Source of the DNA: Valencia hispanica
Taxonomy: Eukaryota; Chordata; Actinopteri; Cyprinodontiformes; Valenciidae
Direction: 5' to 3'
NCBI GenBank assembly: GCA_963556495.2
Contig: OY747702.1
Coordinates: forward strand, 1,064,001 to 1,128,000
DNA: 64,000 bases
In this document: one piece after another, positions 1 through 12,178 of the stretch
Position numbering within the stretch: position 1 is the first letter of the stretch
Layout of the letters: every line of letters starts with the position of its first letter
Position numbers and translations under genes: made by a program
Notes under the pieces: generated by a model
What the model was told of the DNA's origin: nothing
The model's database searches: none
What the model saw: the letters and a program-made list of their open reading frames with translations, nothing else

Positions 1-95
1 CTGATCGGTGGCTACGGGTCACTGGATGCTGGCGGAGGCTAACTTCACGGAAACAGACAATAGCTCAAGGGAAGCGTACACGTCTCAACATCTAG

Positions 96-499
96 TGTTG
101 ATGTAATACCCTGCAATGCATCTAGGGTAAAATGACAAGGTTATTGTTCCTACTTAATGTTTATGATATATATGTGTCAGGTCACCAGAGAGACAGACGC
201 TGGGCAGTAAGATAACAGTCTGGCCTTCAGATGAGCTGTTTTATGCGTTGCTATCAGACTCGCATGGAGCAGCTGTCCAGAGGCGGGTCGTGAAGGTTGG
301 AGAAGACATCTACAGAGATAAACAATGGTTGCGGAATACTATTTAAGCGGTTAGTTAGAAAAGTTGGCTAGGGTGAAGCATGAGTAACTCTGTCCCCTCC
401 ATGTTCTGGCCAGACATGTTTGTATTAAATACTTAAACGCCTTCTGGGACTCAAGTCTTCTTTATTATGGAAACCCTGAGATACTTTTTTACCATAACA
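96..499 (+). repeat. Solo LTR, copy A (family shared with 58088-58531)
   Basis: The segment begins TGTTGATGT and ends CATAACA. Most of it aligns by eye with 58088-58531, which has perfect TGTTATG/CATAACA ends. Read on the plus strand it has a TATA-like ctatttaag near 349 and an attaaa polyadenylation-like signal near 424, the order expected in an LTR. No primer-binding site or coding sequence follows it. The right end abuts a Tc1 relic that lacks its own left end. The superfamily is not determined. Confidence 0.6.
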
Positions 500-504
500 A
501 AAAT

Positions 505-1426
<922 letters not shown>

Positions 1427-3207
1427 TGTACAAAATGGCTTTTCTTTAAAAATTTAGCTGGTGCGGCTTATATTCAGGTGCGTTTAATAGTCCAAAAATT
1501 ACGGTATGTGTTTGACGGTGAATTACTTCAGTACACAGTAAAGGTCATGACTTACAGACACCAAAAGAACCATATTATCTGCAAAGGTTTTCTCTCAATT
1601 ACTACACTTTGAGATCCTGTCCATAAAAACCACAAACAAGATCAGGGATAAGGGGCAGTCCTGGTCGAAACCAGAGTCCAGTGGGAACAGGATCAGCTTT
1701 GTGCTGAAAATGTGTAGCTCCTCCTTTGGTTATATAAGAACAGCATTCAGACCAACATTGTTGATAAAACATCCTTTTCAACCTCCATCAGGACACTATT
1801 TTGGTGTAACTATGGCTATTCTTCTCTGAGGAAGCCAAAAATGACAAATAGGTTCTAACTGGGTTTTGAGGGTTGATAAGATTTTAACGTAATTTGAATA
1901 ACCCAGATCTGAGATGATATACTGCAGCGCATAGGGAGGTGATAGCCCAATCCGTCAACTGAAGGGAAGAGACGAGAAGGGGAGGGGGTTAAAGAGGAGG
2001 GAATAGGGCAAAGAGATGAAAGGAGGAAAAGGAGATCAGGATGAGGAGGGCGGGGAGTCTGCAGAGGTGATTGGCAAGGATGGAGAGCAAAGATGAAAAG
2101 AGAGGGAGGTGGGAGAAGGAGATAGTGGCTCAATCGCTGAGAAGATTAAAGCACCCTCCGTACAGCGTTGGCCCCATTAATGTTTAACAAAATGTCTGAG
2201 CTTGGAAAAGATCATCTCCCCTTCCTGTGATTCCTTTCAACCCTCCTCGGGGCCACACAAGGTGACACTGCAAAAAGACTCCCCAAATAAAATATTTACA
2301 AAAGGCAATCATTTGTTTATCTGACTGAGATGAAAAATTGGGTTTTATGTTTTATTCATGCTGTATTGTTTATTACCTTCAATCTGGGGAGAATTGGAAT
2401 TCTTTTGAGCATCTACTAAGACAGCCAATTATCTAAGTGTGAACCTTTTGTGCTGCAGTGTGTATGTGAGAGAGCCTTTTGTGGCTTCTCTCTCAACGAA
2501 AACAAGGAGCTCTTGTTTCTTCTGCTGAAGGGGCAGCGATGTCACCATTTGTCGTAATTGATACTGAGACTCCATGATAGGTGGGGAGCACAGCAGAAGG
2601 GGAGGTGAAGAGGATTGAGACTGAGGCAGGGGAGACAGGCCCAAAGGCATGAAGAATGGAGGTAAAAACAGTGTGTAAATTATGTTTTCTGAGATGTGTT
2701 GATCGCAAGTGACTTCCAATTTAACCATGTTCCCAGGAGGCACTGCTACACGGTAGGCATGAATATTTATGCAGCAGTTCTTCAGCTGCTGTTTTCCCAA
2801 CTGTGAGAGAAATTCAAAACTTATCAGTTCAGCATTAATTACACATATAAATCCTCACCATAAGCAGAGCCATGAAACATCTACTTCCTCTAAATCAATA
2901 ATCAGTGGGGTTACATGGAGTTACTTGGCACACAATGGGTGTTTGTTTTATTTCTGAGTCAATTTATGGATTAAAAACTTTGTCATTTGCTATAAATAGA
3001 GATTGCTATATATAAATGTATAGTTTGTGTGAAAAATACATTTTATTCCTTACAATATTTCCTTAGTTACGTAGATAATTTGGACAAATAAAAACTGAAA
3101 TTCTCAAATGAAGATTTATTTTACTAAGGGAAAAGCTATCCAAACCAACCTGTTCCTGTGTAGAAGAGTAATTGGTTCCTTAACCTTAGAACTAGCTTTG
3201 CCATCAA
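1427..3207. other. Unassigned sequence, no gene recognised
   Basis: I see no supportable gene here. Short ORFs at 1855-2133 and 2429-2800 (minus) are low complexity and match no family I know. The first 80 bases contain a gtgcggcttatattcagg-like motif and an attacggta-like motif that resemble ends of high-copy fish DNA-transposon relics, but this is weak. The remainder could be intron or intergenic host sequence. Confidence 0.4.
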
Positions 3208-3322
3208 GGCAGAGGTGGAACGAGTACTAAAATATTATACTAAAGTAAAAATACTACTACTGTGATTTAATTTTACTCAAGTACAAGTAAAGTTACAAGT
3301 CTAAAAATGTACTCTTCTAGTT
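3208..3322 (+). repeat. Left terminus of a non-autonomous DNA element (TIR GGCAGAGGTGGA)
   Basis: The terminus GGCAGAGGTGGAACGAGTAC is followed by repeated agtaaaagtac-like motifs. The inverted form of the same terminus, ending TTTCCACCTCTGCC, occurs at 34402-34417. The family is common in fish; its superfamily is uncertain. The right part is replaced by an L2 fragment. Confidence 0.55.
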
Positions 3323-3940
3323 ACCAGGCTCCTCTCCTGTGGAAGCAGCTCCCAGTTTTAGTCCGTGAAGCACCCTGTCTACTGTTAAGGCCAGGCTTAA
3401 AACTTTCCTTTTTGATAAAGCTTATAGTTAGAGTGGCTTAGGTCGTACTAAGCTATCTCTGTAGTTGGAGGACAGGCTGACTAATTTTCTTCACTTTGCT
3501 ACTTTTCTCTTCTACTACTCTCCAGTTGCATTATTTGCTGTTGGTTCGACTGTTAACTTTGTTTCTTCTCAGTGTTTTTCTCTCCATAGAAGCTACACCT
3601 GGTCTGGTATCCTGCTTAGCTGCAATGCCCTGTTGGACTGGGGGTATTCCAGTAACTGAGCATCCCCTGCATCCTGTTATCAATTTTTACTTTCTTTAAT
3701 ATAGAAAGTACTGCGATGGACTGGCGACCTGTCAAGGGTGTACCCTGCCTCTCGCCCCTTGACTGCTGGAGATAGGCACCAGCCCCCCCGCAACCCTGCA
3801 TTAGGATGGACGGGTACAGAAAATGGATGGATGGATGGATGGAATATTGAAAGTTCTCTTACATCAGTTCTTTTGTTCTGTGTCTCTGCTCTGTATTCTT
3901 GAACCCCCAGATGTTCGTGGCATATGGCCGCATATTGACT
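3323..3940 (+). mobile_element. L2-type LINE 3' fragment (family A)
   Basis: It encodes the extreme C-terminus of the L2-type ORF2 (YQAPLLW-like block, then a KARLKTFLFDKAYS-like end) followed by 3' UTR. It aligns with 32585-33105 and with 63250-63480. It is interrupted by an RTE-type tail at 3710-3842. The 5' part of the element is missing, as usual for truncated LINEs. Confidence 0.7.
3710..3842 (+). mobile_element. RTE/Rex3-type LINE 3' tail inserted in L2
   Basis: The sequence runs from ctgcgatggactggcgacct to a (GGAT)n tail, the typical 3' end of fish RTE/Rex3-type elements. It is flanked by a 12-bp direct repeat, AATATAGAAAGT at 3698-3709 and AATATTGAAAGT at 3843-3854 (one mismatch), which I read as its target-site duplication inside the L2 3' UTR. 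Confidence 0.7.
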
Positions 3941-4030
3941 TATTTTGAAAAACACCCGGAAATGTGGTTGTTCTATATCCGGTCGGTGCTTAGTGATTTG
4001 TGTAGATTGACTGCGGAGTTGATCCAGCGT

Positions 4031-4061
4031 CCGGCAAAAATATAATCGTAATTTTTGCCGG
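4031..4061. other. Perfect 11-bp inverted repeat (hairpin)
   Basis: CCGGCAAAAAT (4031-4041) and its exact reverse complement (4051-4061) flank a 9-base loop. It lies just upstream of an L1 ORF1 relic. Whether it belongs to the LINE 5' region or to another element cannot be told from this copy alone. Confidence 0.6.
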
Positions 4062-4189
4062 ATGTCGAAACAGTGGCCGGCGCCCTGCGCCGCTTGGCGG
4101 CGGCAGTGGAAATGCTCTCATTGACGAAAATGGGAGCGTTTTGTTAGGGTACCGGAGAGCCAGAGCAGTTCTACCACCGCTGTTTCAGC

Positions 4190-4582
4190 GCTTTTGCAGA
4201 AAGCATTCGATCTCGACGAGGCCCCGGTACTGAATAGATCTCATCGTTCACTACAGCCGGCGTCAAGACGGGGACACCAGCCGCGCGTCATAGTGGCTCG
4301 CCTACATTACTTCCAGGACTGTGCCAACATCCTTCGCCAGGCCAGGACGAAGCAGCGGATCAAAGTGGACGGGATGACCATCTCAGTCTACCCAGATTAC
4401 ACAGGTGGCCAGAGCCCGAGCAGGTTACAACGTGGTGAGGCAGCAACTCCGAGGATGTGAAGGAGTTAAATATGGCATTCTCTATCCGGCTCGCTTCAGG
4501 ATCACCCACAACAACCAGGAGCGGATCTTCTCCACACCAGAAGAAGCGCAGGTTTACATATCAAAGAATATCCCCACATAGG
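4190..4582 (+). pseudogene. L1-type ORF1 protein relic (RRM and C-terminal domain)
   Basis: L1 ORF1 proteins are RNA-binding chaperones that coat the element's RNA. The frame from 4194 encodes the end of an RRM-like part and the start of the C-terminal domain (RRGHQPRVIVARLHYFQD, then TISVYPDYT). After a +1 shift near 4402 another frame continues with ARAGYNVVRQQL, GILYPARFRITHN and STPEEAQVYI, the usual end of L1 ORF1 C-terminal domains. The N-terminal coiled coil is not recognisable. The frameshift and missing N-terminus make it a pseudogene. Confidence 0.7.
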
Positions 4583-5231
4583 GGGCTTCTCACAATAAGT
4601 GACTGTTATGACAAGGAATAATTTGAAGTATTGTTTTGTTCATACACATGTGTGAGGGTGTGAAGGAGAGAGGACTTAAACTCACATTAGGATGTAATAT
4701 TGTTTTATTTTATTTATGACTACTTTTGCAACGTCGGTTAGCATAACCATTTACTCAACACTTAATTGCTTTTCCCAGACCATTCAAAGCAATCTGTTTA
4801 TTTAACTATTTTACTCTTCTTTTCTATTTACCAATCTCATTTATCTGCATTTATGGTTTGTTTACTTTAATTACTACTGAGTGCTACAATTGTTGCTCTT
4901 TTTTGTTCTGGGGCTCTTAGTGGAGTGTTTAGTGTTAACCCCGTTTATACTCACGAGGGGACTTGGCCTAAAATTAGGAGAGGCTTGAGCAACCTGGGTG
5001 TTCGTACAGGTCAGCTTTGGGTTTCAAGGCCTTTTTAAAATTATTTATTTATTTATTCGTTTTTCGCTTTCTTGTCTAATGAGAAATACTCACATGTTTG
5101 TATATTTTTCATAATAACTGTTATTGTAGTGGGGACATGCATCTGTCTTGAAGTAGGCCAGCTGGTCGCACAGCTTTGCATCTGCACGTCATATACAGAT
5201 AACAACAATAAACTCCGAGGGCCTAGGCTCA

Positions 5232-8200
5232 ACAAGATTCATTAGTTGGAATATCAAAGGGATCCAACATCCTATCAAACGCAATACGGTTTTTGCACAC
5301 CTGAAATTATTAGGTTCGGACATCATGTACCTCCAAGCGACACACCTCCAAAAAAATGAATATGACAAATTGAAGAAAAACTGGATTGGGCAAATATTTC
5401 ATTCAGATTATGGAGACAGATCTAGAGGCGCTGCAATACTGATTAGAAGAGGTCTGCCTTTCACACCAATTAATACTATACCAGATAACCAGGGTCGATT
5501 CATCATAGTAACAGGAAAACTGTATGGCAACTTGGTGGCACTTGTCAATCTTTATAGCCCTAACTGGGATAACCCTCAGTTTTTCTCCAGCCTCATAGGA
5601 AAACTCCCAGACCCTAATTCACATTTGTTGATACTGGGGGAGACTTTAATAGCGCTTTACAGCCAGCTCTAGACAAATCTAATCCTAAACAGAATAAGGT
5701 GTCCAAATCAGGTCCGCTACTCTTGTCTTTTATGCAATCTTATAAATTATATGATCCTTGGAGACACGCCAACCCCTCTGCTAGACAGTTTTCTTTTTCT
5801 TCACCAGTTCACCTCTCGTATACAAGAATCGACTTTTTCCTTATTGATCATAGGACAATGTCCTTTGTAGCCGATAGTAGGTATCATAGTATCACAATTT
5901 CTGATCACTGCCCTGTTCAGTTGGACATGTCTTTTCCAAACAGCTCTGTTCCCCAGCGTTCATGGCAACTTGACCCGCTACTATTAAAGCAACCATCATT
6001 TGAAAAACTTATCTCTGACGAGATAGACTTTTTTCTCCTGGCAAACAGCACCCCAGGAATGTCATATCCTACCATATGGGAATCACTTAAGGCAAATATA
6101 TGGGGTCAGATTATTTCATATGCAACTCATAAGAAAAGAGAACACAATAAACGCCTCATGGAGTTGAATCAACAAATATTGAATATAGACAATCAACTGG
6201 CCCATAACTCTACACCGGAACTTTTTAAGGAAAGGTTATTGCTACAGACAGAATTTGACAACCTTTCTATAAGACAGACAGAACGGATGATGTTAAAAAC
6301 AAGACAAACATATTATGAACATGGTGAGAGAGCAGGGAAGTTATTATGTCACCAACTTAAACAAAAAATGTCTCAAAGCACAATTCCTGAAATCCGTGTT
6401 TCATCAGACTTGACCTCTTCACACCCACAAACCATTTAGGATCATTTTAAAACATATTATATGGAATTCTATAGATCACAAGCATTTGCGAATGCAAAAA
6501 AATCCATGCAAAATGGAAAAACACCGGGCACGGATGGATTTCCTGTTCAATTTTATAAGGCTTTTTTTTCCAGGCTGGCACCTTTTTTACGTTTATTATT
6601 TCAGGAAATTACTTCAGACGGGAAAAATTCCTACCACCATGACACAGGCTAATATTTCGGTTTTGTTGAAGAAACATAGGGACCCATTGGACTGCGGCTC
6701 ATATCGTCCGATCAGCCTACTATGTTATGATTATAAGATTCTTACAAAAGTCTTATCACGTTGCTTAGAATCAGTGATACCAAAAATTATTAATTCTGAC
6801 CAAACAGGATTTATACCAGGGAGGCAATCATTTTATAATGTGAGGCGTTTGTTCAATGTGCTCTATTCGACCCACTCAACCCGGCAGGCGGAAGTTGTAC
6901 TCTCACTCGATGCAGAGAAGGCCTTTGACCGGGTTGAGTCGGAGTGTCTATTTACGGTACTTGATAAATTTGGATTTTGTCCTGCTTTTACCTCGTTGGT
7001 TAGGATATTGTATGCATCGCCCACAGCCTCAGTGCGTACAGATTCCATCAGATCTGATTACTTCAGGCTACATAGAGGTACACAATAGGGATGCTGCCTC
7101 TCACCATTTTTATTTGATCTAGCAATTGAGCCACTGGCTACATCCTTGAGAATGCAACAGAGCATTGTAGGTATCAACAGGAATGACACAGTGCCTAAGG
7201 TATCATTGTATGCAGATTACCTCTTATTATATATATCAAACCCAGTGGAATCAATCCCCAAACTCATACACACACTACAACAATTTGGAACAATATCAGG
7301 TTATAGTCTTAACCTAACGAAAAGTTTGCTCTTCCCCATAAATCAACTAGCAAAACATACTGACTATAGCAGCTTCCCATTCAAATTAGAACAACAGGCT
7401 TTCATGTATTTGGGCATTAACATTACACGGTCATATACAAACCTGTATGACCACAATTTTAAAGTCTTGTTAGAACGTACCAAAAAGGACTTTCGTAAAT
7501 GGTCAGCTCTCCCAAATACACTAGCGGGCAGAGTTAACACGATCAAGATGACGGTGCTGCCAAGGTTCCTATATTTGTTCCAGATGATCCCGATCTTGTT
7601 AACTAAGACATGGTTTAAACAATTGAATAGTCACATCACTAAGTTTATCTGGGGCACCTCCTCCCCACGAATTAAAAGAACCTCGTTAGAGATGTCCAAG
7701 AGTACGGGGGGAGTGGGCCTCCCCAATTTCTTATTTTATTACTGGGCAGCAAATATCTCCAAATTGAATTACTGGATCTCGATGCACGAAAACAAGATGG
7801 GGCCAATGTGGGTCGCAATGGAACTCAAATCTAGTTTGCCACCTTCCCCAGTCTCCATCCTAAGCAGCTCCTTGCCCAATAATTTAAGTCTTCAACACCT
7901 GGGGCCGGTTGTTAAAAATTCCCTAAAAATATGGCTGCAATTTAGGAAGCATTTCCGCCTCAATGAGCCAATCACTCTCCTTCCCCTGGTCTGAAACCAT
8001 CTATTTCCCCCGTCTCAAACGGACACTGCTTTTGAAACGTGGCACCGTAATGCTTTGGTGTTCTTCAAAGACCTCTTTGTAAATGGCACATTCGCATCTT
8101 TTGAACTACTGCAGAAAGTTAATAAAGTTCCTAAAAGTCACTTCTTCAGATACCTGCAGGTACGCAGTTTTGCCAAATAACACTTTCCATTTCCTCGTCT

Positions 8201-8757
8201 ACCGCCCAAGAATGTGTTGAGCACTATATTAGAATTAGACCCCAACGGAAGGAGGAGGATAGCCAAGATTTATGAAATGTTACAGAATATTGACCCACCG
8301 TCATGGGAAAACACTCGGTTGGCATGAGAAAAAGACTTAGACATTACGCTATCTGAGGAGATATGGCAAAAAAGTTTAGAGCGCATACACACCACATCTC
8401 TCTGCATACGGCATGGTCTTATCCAATTTAAAGTTTTACATAGATTGCACTACTCAAATGAGAAATTGGCCAGAATATACCCTAACAGCAATCCTGAATG
8501 TCCAAGATGCAGCCACAGTCCAGCCACAGTGGGTCAGATGTTTTGGGCCTGCAGATCTCTAAACAGCTTCTGGACAAAGATTTTCGAAGCTATATCTTAC
8601 ATACGAGGTGTTTTTGTAGATCCTGACCCAGTAATCGCCATCTTTGGGACAACACCCTCAGAAGAACACTTTACCTCCTCACAGATGAATGCCATAGCGT
8701 TTCTAACTCTGATGGCACGGAGACTGATTCTCATGCAGTGGAAGTCAATAAGATAAG
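5232..8757 (+). pseudogene. L1-clade ORF2 relic (endonuclease, reverse transcriptase, Cys-rich end)
   Basis: ORF2 would nick target DNA and reverse-transcribe the LINE RNA. The endonuclease begins RFISWNIKGIQH near 5240. The usual QETHL is QATHL, so the catalytic Glu is lost. The GGDFN block is split by a frameshift near 5630. A stop near 6437 and a shortened segment precede the reverse transcriptase, which keeps GKTPGTDGFP, NYRPISLL-like and LDAEKAFDRVE blocks. The active-site YADD is YADY near 7210. A further frame at 8445-8756 has a CPRCSH...W motif typical of L1 C-termini. It is clearly inactive. Confidence 0.8.
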
Positions 8758-8796
8758 TTCATAATTACTGGAAATAATATCTTTAGGGTTTGAGAC

Positions 8797-9111
8797 TGTC
8801 AGGGATGTGTGTGAAGTATGGACCCAAACGCAGACGGTGAGGAAGTGCAGGATGTTTATTAAAGGTGGAGGTGATTGTGATGATGATGATGATGATGAAG
8901 AAGAGGACGACGGCAGGAACGGAGAGACTGGACATCGGGCAGGAACGAGAAAGCAGGGAAGGCACACAAGACATCAATAGTTAGTAGTAGTATGATCCGG
9001 CCTGGAGTGAAAGGAAGTGATGGGTCTTAAAGGCAGGTGGTGAGTAGGATCAGGTGTGGTTGATTGGAAAGACAGGTGAAGACAATGAGGCGTGAATAGG
9101 CCAGCGTGACA
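8797..9111 (-). repeat. Gypsy-type LTR, minus strand
   Basis: Read on the minus strand the segment starts TGTCACGC and ends CCCTGACA, with an aataaa signal near 8862 and GTTTGGGTCC shortly before the end, as in many fish gypsy LTRs. The bases just outside on the right give a purine-rich AAAGGTGGGG on the minus strand, the expected polypurine tract before a 3' LTR. Internal sequence would therefore extend to the right. It contains a short ATG/GAT-type microsatellite near 8877-8899. Confidence 0.65.
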
Positions 9112-9269
9112 GGACCCCACCTTTGAAGGCGGATTCCAGACGCCGTGGAGAGAGCAGCAAGAAAGAAAAAGGGAAAAAAAGAAGCACCCTTACCAGGGTG
9201 GGCCCACGGAAGGAGGGCCCCGAGTCTTTCTGGGTACTCCCCTGGAAATACTCCCCGTCAGTGCGTCTA

Positions 9270-9592
9270 AAATGTCGTGGGGAGAGAGCTTTTTGAGATA
9301 CGCCAGTCTACTTCGCTTCATGTTTTTAAATCTCGCTTGAAAACGTATTATTTTAGTTTAGCTTTTAATTAGCCCTACTGTCACCATTAGCTTAGAGGGT
9401 TGACCTGTCATATGTGTTCTCAGGCACTTGTATCAGCTTTTTTTATTTTTGATTTTGATTTTCTGCTATTTATCTGTTTTTACTGTGTTTCATATTCTGT
9501 TTTATTTCCTTATGTTTCTAGCCTGTGTTCTGCGCTTTGGTTGACTTCTGTCATTTGTAAAGCGCATTATAAATAAAATGGTATGGTATGGT
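9270..9592 (+). mobile_element. LINE 3' end (L2/CR1-like) inserted in LTR-element interior
   Basis: It encodes a short end like FLNLA-type ORF2 C-termini, then 3' UTR, and ends gcgcattataaataaaatgg followed by (ATGGT)n. This tail form is typical of fish CR1/L2-like LINEs. The fragment separates the gypsy-type LTR from the minisatellite at 9596. Confidence 0.5.
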
Positions 9593-9595
9593 AAG

Positions 9596-9980
9596 TCTGG
9601 GGGACGACCAGGTGGGCCGCCCCTGAGGACCTGGAGGTCGGGCTGACGGCCCCGGTGGCGTCCCCTGGCTGGACGGTGGTCCGGAGGACGACCCGGATGG
9701 CGTCCCCTGGCTGGACGGAGGTCCGGAGGACGGCCTGGTGATCCTCCCTTGAGGACCTGGAGTTTGGGCGGACGACCCGGATGGCGTCCTCTGGCTGGAC
9801 GGCGGTCCGGAGGACGGCCTGGTGATCCTCCCTTGAGGACCTGGAGTTTGGGTGGACGACCCGGATGGCGTCCTCTGGCTGGACGGAGATCGGGCGGACG
9901 GCCCGGATGGCGTCCTCTGGCTGGACAGAGGTCCGGAGGAGGCCTGGTGATCCTCCCTCGGGGACCTGGAGATCAGGCCT
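9596..9980. repeat. GC-rich minisatellite, about 42- and 45-bp subunits
   Basis: A block ggacgacccggatggcgtcc...ctggctggacgg alternates with a block ctggtgatcctcccttgagg...acctgg. The composite period is roughly 87 bp. The units are close to multiples of three, so long ORFs appear on both strands, but none resembles a known protein. It lies upstream of the minus-strand LTR at 8797-9111, between the expected end of pol and the 3' LTR. Confidence 0.75.
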
Positions 9981-10029
9981 AGCTTTTAACTGATAATTGT
10001 TTGATAATATTTTCAGTGTTTTACTGCAT

Positions 10030-10340
10030 AGTCTTATCATATAAATCCCCTGTTATTTCAATACTTTAATCTGTTATTTTAATCTTCCTGCCAGAGTTTC
10101 CTCTATGGGAGCCCTCTACCTCGGGAGTGGTCGTAGGCTGTGGCTGCCTGGGTGCTCTCCAGGTAGCGCTTGGGTGGGCGTGGGGATCTCGGCCTTGCCT
10201 CATCTGCGCGCCCCGTTTGCCTCGGCTGCTGCGGTTGATCTGCTGCTGCCGGCGCAGATGGCTCCCTTGATGGCGTTTCCTTACCCAACTCATCTGCACT
10301 TGGCACAATGTCCTTTTTATGTCCCTTTATTTGTTGTTCT
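10030..10340 (-). other. Possible LTR-retrotransposon interior (end of pol?)
   Basis: The minus frame at 10103-10306 encodes a Pro/Arg/Ala-rich segment including RPPKRYLE, which resembles basic C-termini of gypsy-type polyproteins. It sits beside the minisatellite and an LTR with the same orientation. No catalytic domain is visible, so this is a tentative call. Confidence 0.25.
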
Positions 10341-10567
10341 CAAGTTTGATTTATTGATTGATTGATTAATGATGTTAGAAATTTTGTGTTTAGTTCTAAT
10401 TTCGGCATATGGTTCTGTATACAGTAGTTTTATTAATTTGTTAAAGTTTACTCCGAGACCAAAACGTGTGAGGATTTCAAGTAAATAGGGCCATTCAGGA
10501 CTGTCAAAGGTTTTTTCAGCATCTAATGACAGTAAAGCTGTATCGGATGACCCTTTTTTCTCATATT

Positions 10568-12178
10568 CAATTCAATTCAAAAATACTTTATTGATCCCAG
10601 AGGGCAATTAAGTGTTGGTATAGCTCATATAAGTAATTCTTAAAGAAGTTGTTGTAGATGATGATGGCTGTGGGCAGGAAGGATTTCCTGTAGCGGTCTG
10701 TATTGCAGCAAAACTGAAGAAGCCTCCGACTGAAGACGCTCTGTTGTTGTATGACTGTCTCATGAAGAGGATGCTCAGGGTTGTCCATAATTTTTTTGAT
10801 TTTATGAAGAATCCTTCTTTGCATTATCATCTCCAGATTTTCCACAGTTGTCCCAAGAACAGAACCAGCCTTCTTTATCAGGTTGTTTAGCCTATTTAAA
10901 TCCCTGGCTCTGATGCTGCTGCCCCAACAGATGATGGCTGAAGAGATTACACTCTCCACAACAGACTTGTAGAAGATCTGCAGCATCTTGCTGCAAACCT
11001 TGAAGGACCTAAGCTTCCTCAAGAAGTACAGTCTGCTCTTTCCCTTCTTGTAGACGGTTTCACTGTTGCGCCTCCAGTCCAGTCTGTTGTCAAGGTGAAC
11101 ACAGAGGTATTTATATTCCTCAACCACCTCCACTTTTTCTCCCATGATGGAAACAGTGTTTCACTTATCCCTGTTTCTTCTGAAATCTACAATCTTTGTT
11201 TTGTTCACATTCAAGGTGAGACGATTGTTTTCACACCATGTCACAAAGCGGTCCACCAGCTCTCTGTATTCAGCTTCTTGTCCATCTCTGATACACCCGA
11301 CAATTGCAGAGTCATCTGAGTATTTCTGCAGATGACAGGTCTCTGATTTGTACTGGAAGTCTGAGGTGTACAGAGTGAAAAGGAATGGTGAGAGTACGGT
11401 CCCCTGTGGTGCTCCTGTGCTGCTGATCAGCTGGTTTGACACACAATTCTTCAGTCTCACAAATTGTGGTCTGTTGGTCAGTTAGTCATTGATCCAGGCG
11501 ATTGTTGAGGGCACCACCTGTGTCTTCAGGAGTTTCTGACAAAGCAAATCAGGCTGAATTGTGTTAAATGCACTAGAGAAATCAAAGAACATGATCCTCA
11601 CAGTCCTGCCTGCTTTGTCCAGATGACAGTGGGTTGGTTGAAGTAGGTGGATGATGGCATCTTCAACTCCAACTCCACAGCGATAAGCAAACTGCAGTGG
11701 GTCCTGATATGTTCTTGTTTGCTTACTCAGGGGTGCCAACAGGAGTCTCTCCAGGACCTTCATGATGTGGGATGTCAGGGCAACGGGTCTATAGTCATTG
11801 ATGACTGATGGGTGAGCTCTTTTGGGTACTGGAACAAGGCAGGATGTCTTCCACAACACTGGGACCTTCTCCTGAGTTAGGCTAAGGTTGAAGATGTGCT
11901 GCAGAATCCCACAGAGCTGCTCTGCACAGGCCTTCAGGACTCTGTGGCTGACACCATCTGGACCTGCAGCCTTGTTCGGGTTCAGTTTCTCCAGCTGCCT
12001 CTTCACCTGACTTTTGGAGACAGTCAAGTGGGAGGGGGAGGCAAAGGGGGTAGCAGCATTTCCTGACTTGGTTGAAGTCAAACTTGTGGAATTAGAAGAG
12101 TCCATGGCTGAGGTGAAGGATAAAACATCCGAGGTGTAACAGGAAAGCTGTTGATCAGAGGGTATCAACATAATATGA
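10568..12178 (-). mobile_element. Rex1-type LINE (5'-truncated) inserted in L1
   Basis: The minus-strand 3' end is gggatcaataaagtattttt followed by a (TTGAA)n tail, as in the other Rex1 copies here. A 7-bp repeat TCATATT at 10561-10567 and 12179-12185 is a plausible target-site duplication. The copy carries the reverse transcriptase and 3' UTR but not the endonuclease. Confidence 0.75.
10588..12171 (-). pseudogene. Rex1-type reverse transcriptase pseudogene
   Basis: Three minus frames together cover the reverse transcriptase: LNPNKAAGPDGV and FFDFSSAFNTIQPDLL (11482-12171), then GAPQGTVLSPFLF and the active-site YSDD (11161-11460), then EEYKYLCVHLDN and the C-terminal thumb region (10588-11145). 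A stop replaces the Tyr of the ND-YLTNRP motif near 11481, and frame changes break the rest. Rex1 belongs to the CR1 group of non-LTR elements; the endonuclease is absent because of 5' truncation. Confidence 0.8.

Larger units (their letters stand above)
4070..8790 (+). mobile_element. L1-clade LINE, plus strand, degenerate
   Basis: An ORF1 relic (4190-4582) is followed by a spacer and an ORF2 relic (5232-8757) with endonuclease, reverse transcriptase and C-terminal Cys-rich parts in the normal order. The copy is old: multiple frameshifts, stops and lost catalytic residues. The 5' boundary is not fixed. The 3' side is cut by an LTR beginning at 8797, and no poly(A) tail is seen. Confidence 0.75.

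Noticed and set aside
1855..2800. ORFs of 92-123 codons on the minus strand
   Set aside because: Low-complexity sequence without homology that I recognise; no splice or promoter evidence.
9567..10040. 157-codon repeat-rich ORF on the minus strand
   Set aside because: It is the translation of the 9.6-kb minisatellite. A role as a pol tail is possible but unproved, so it is not called as a gene.
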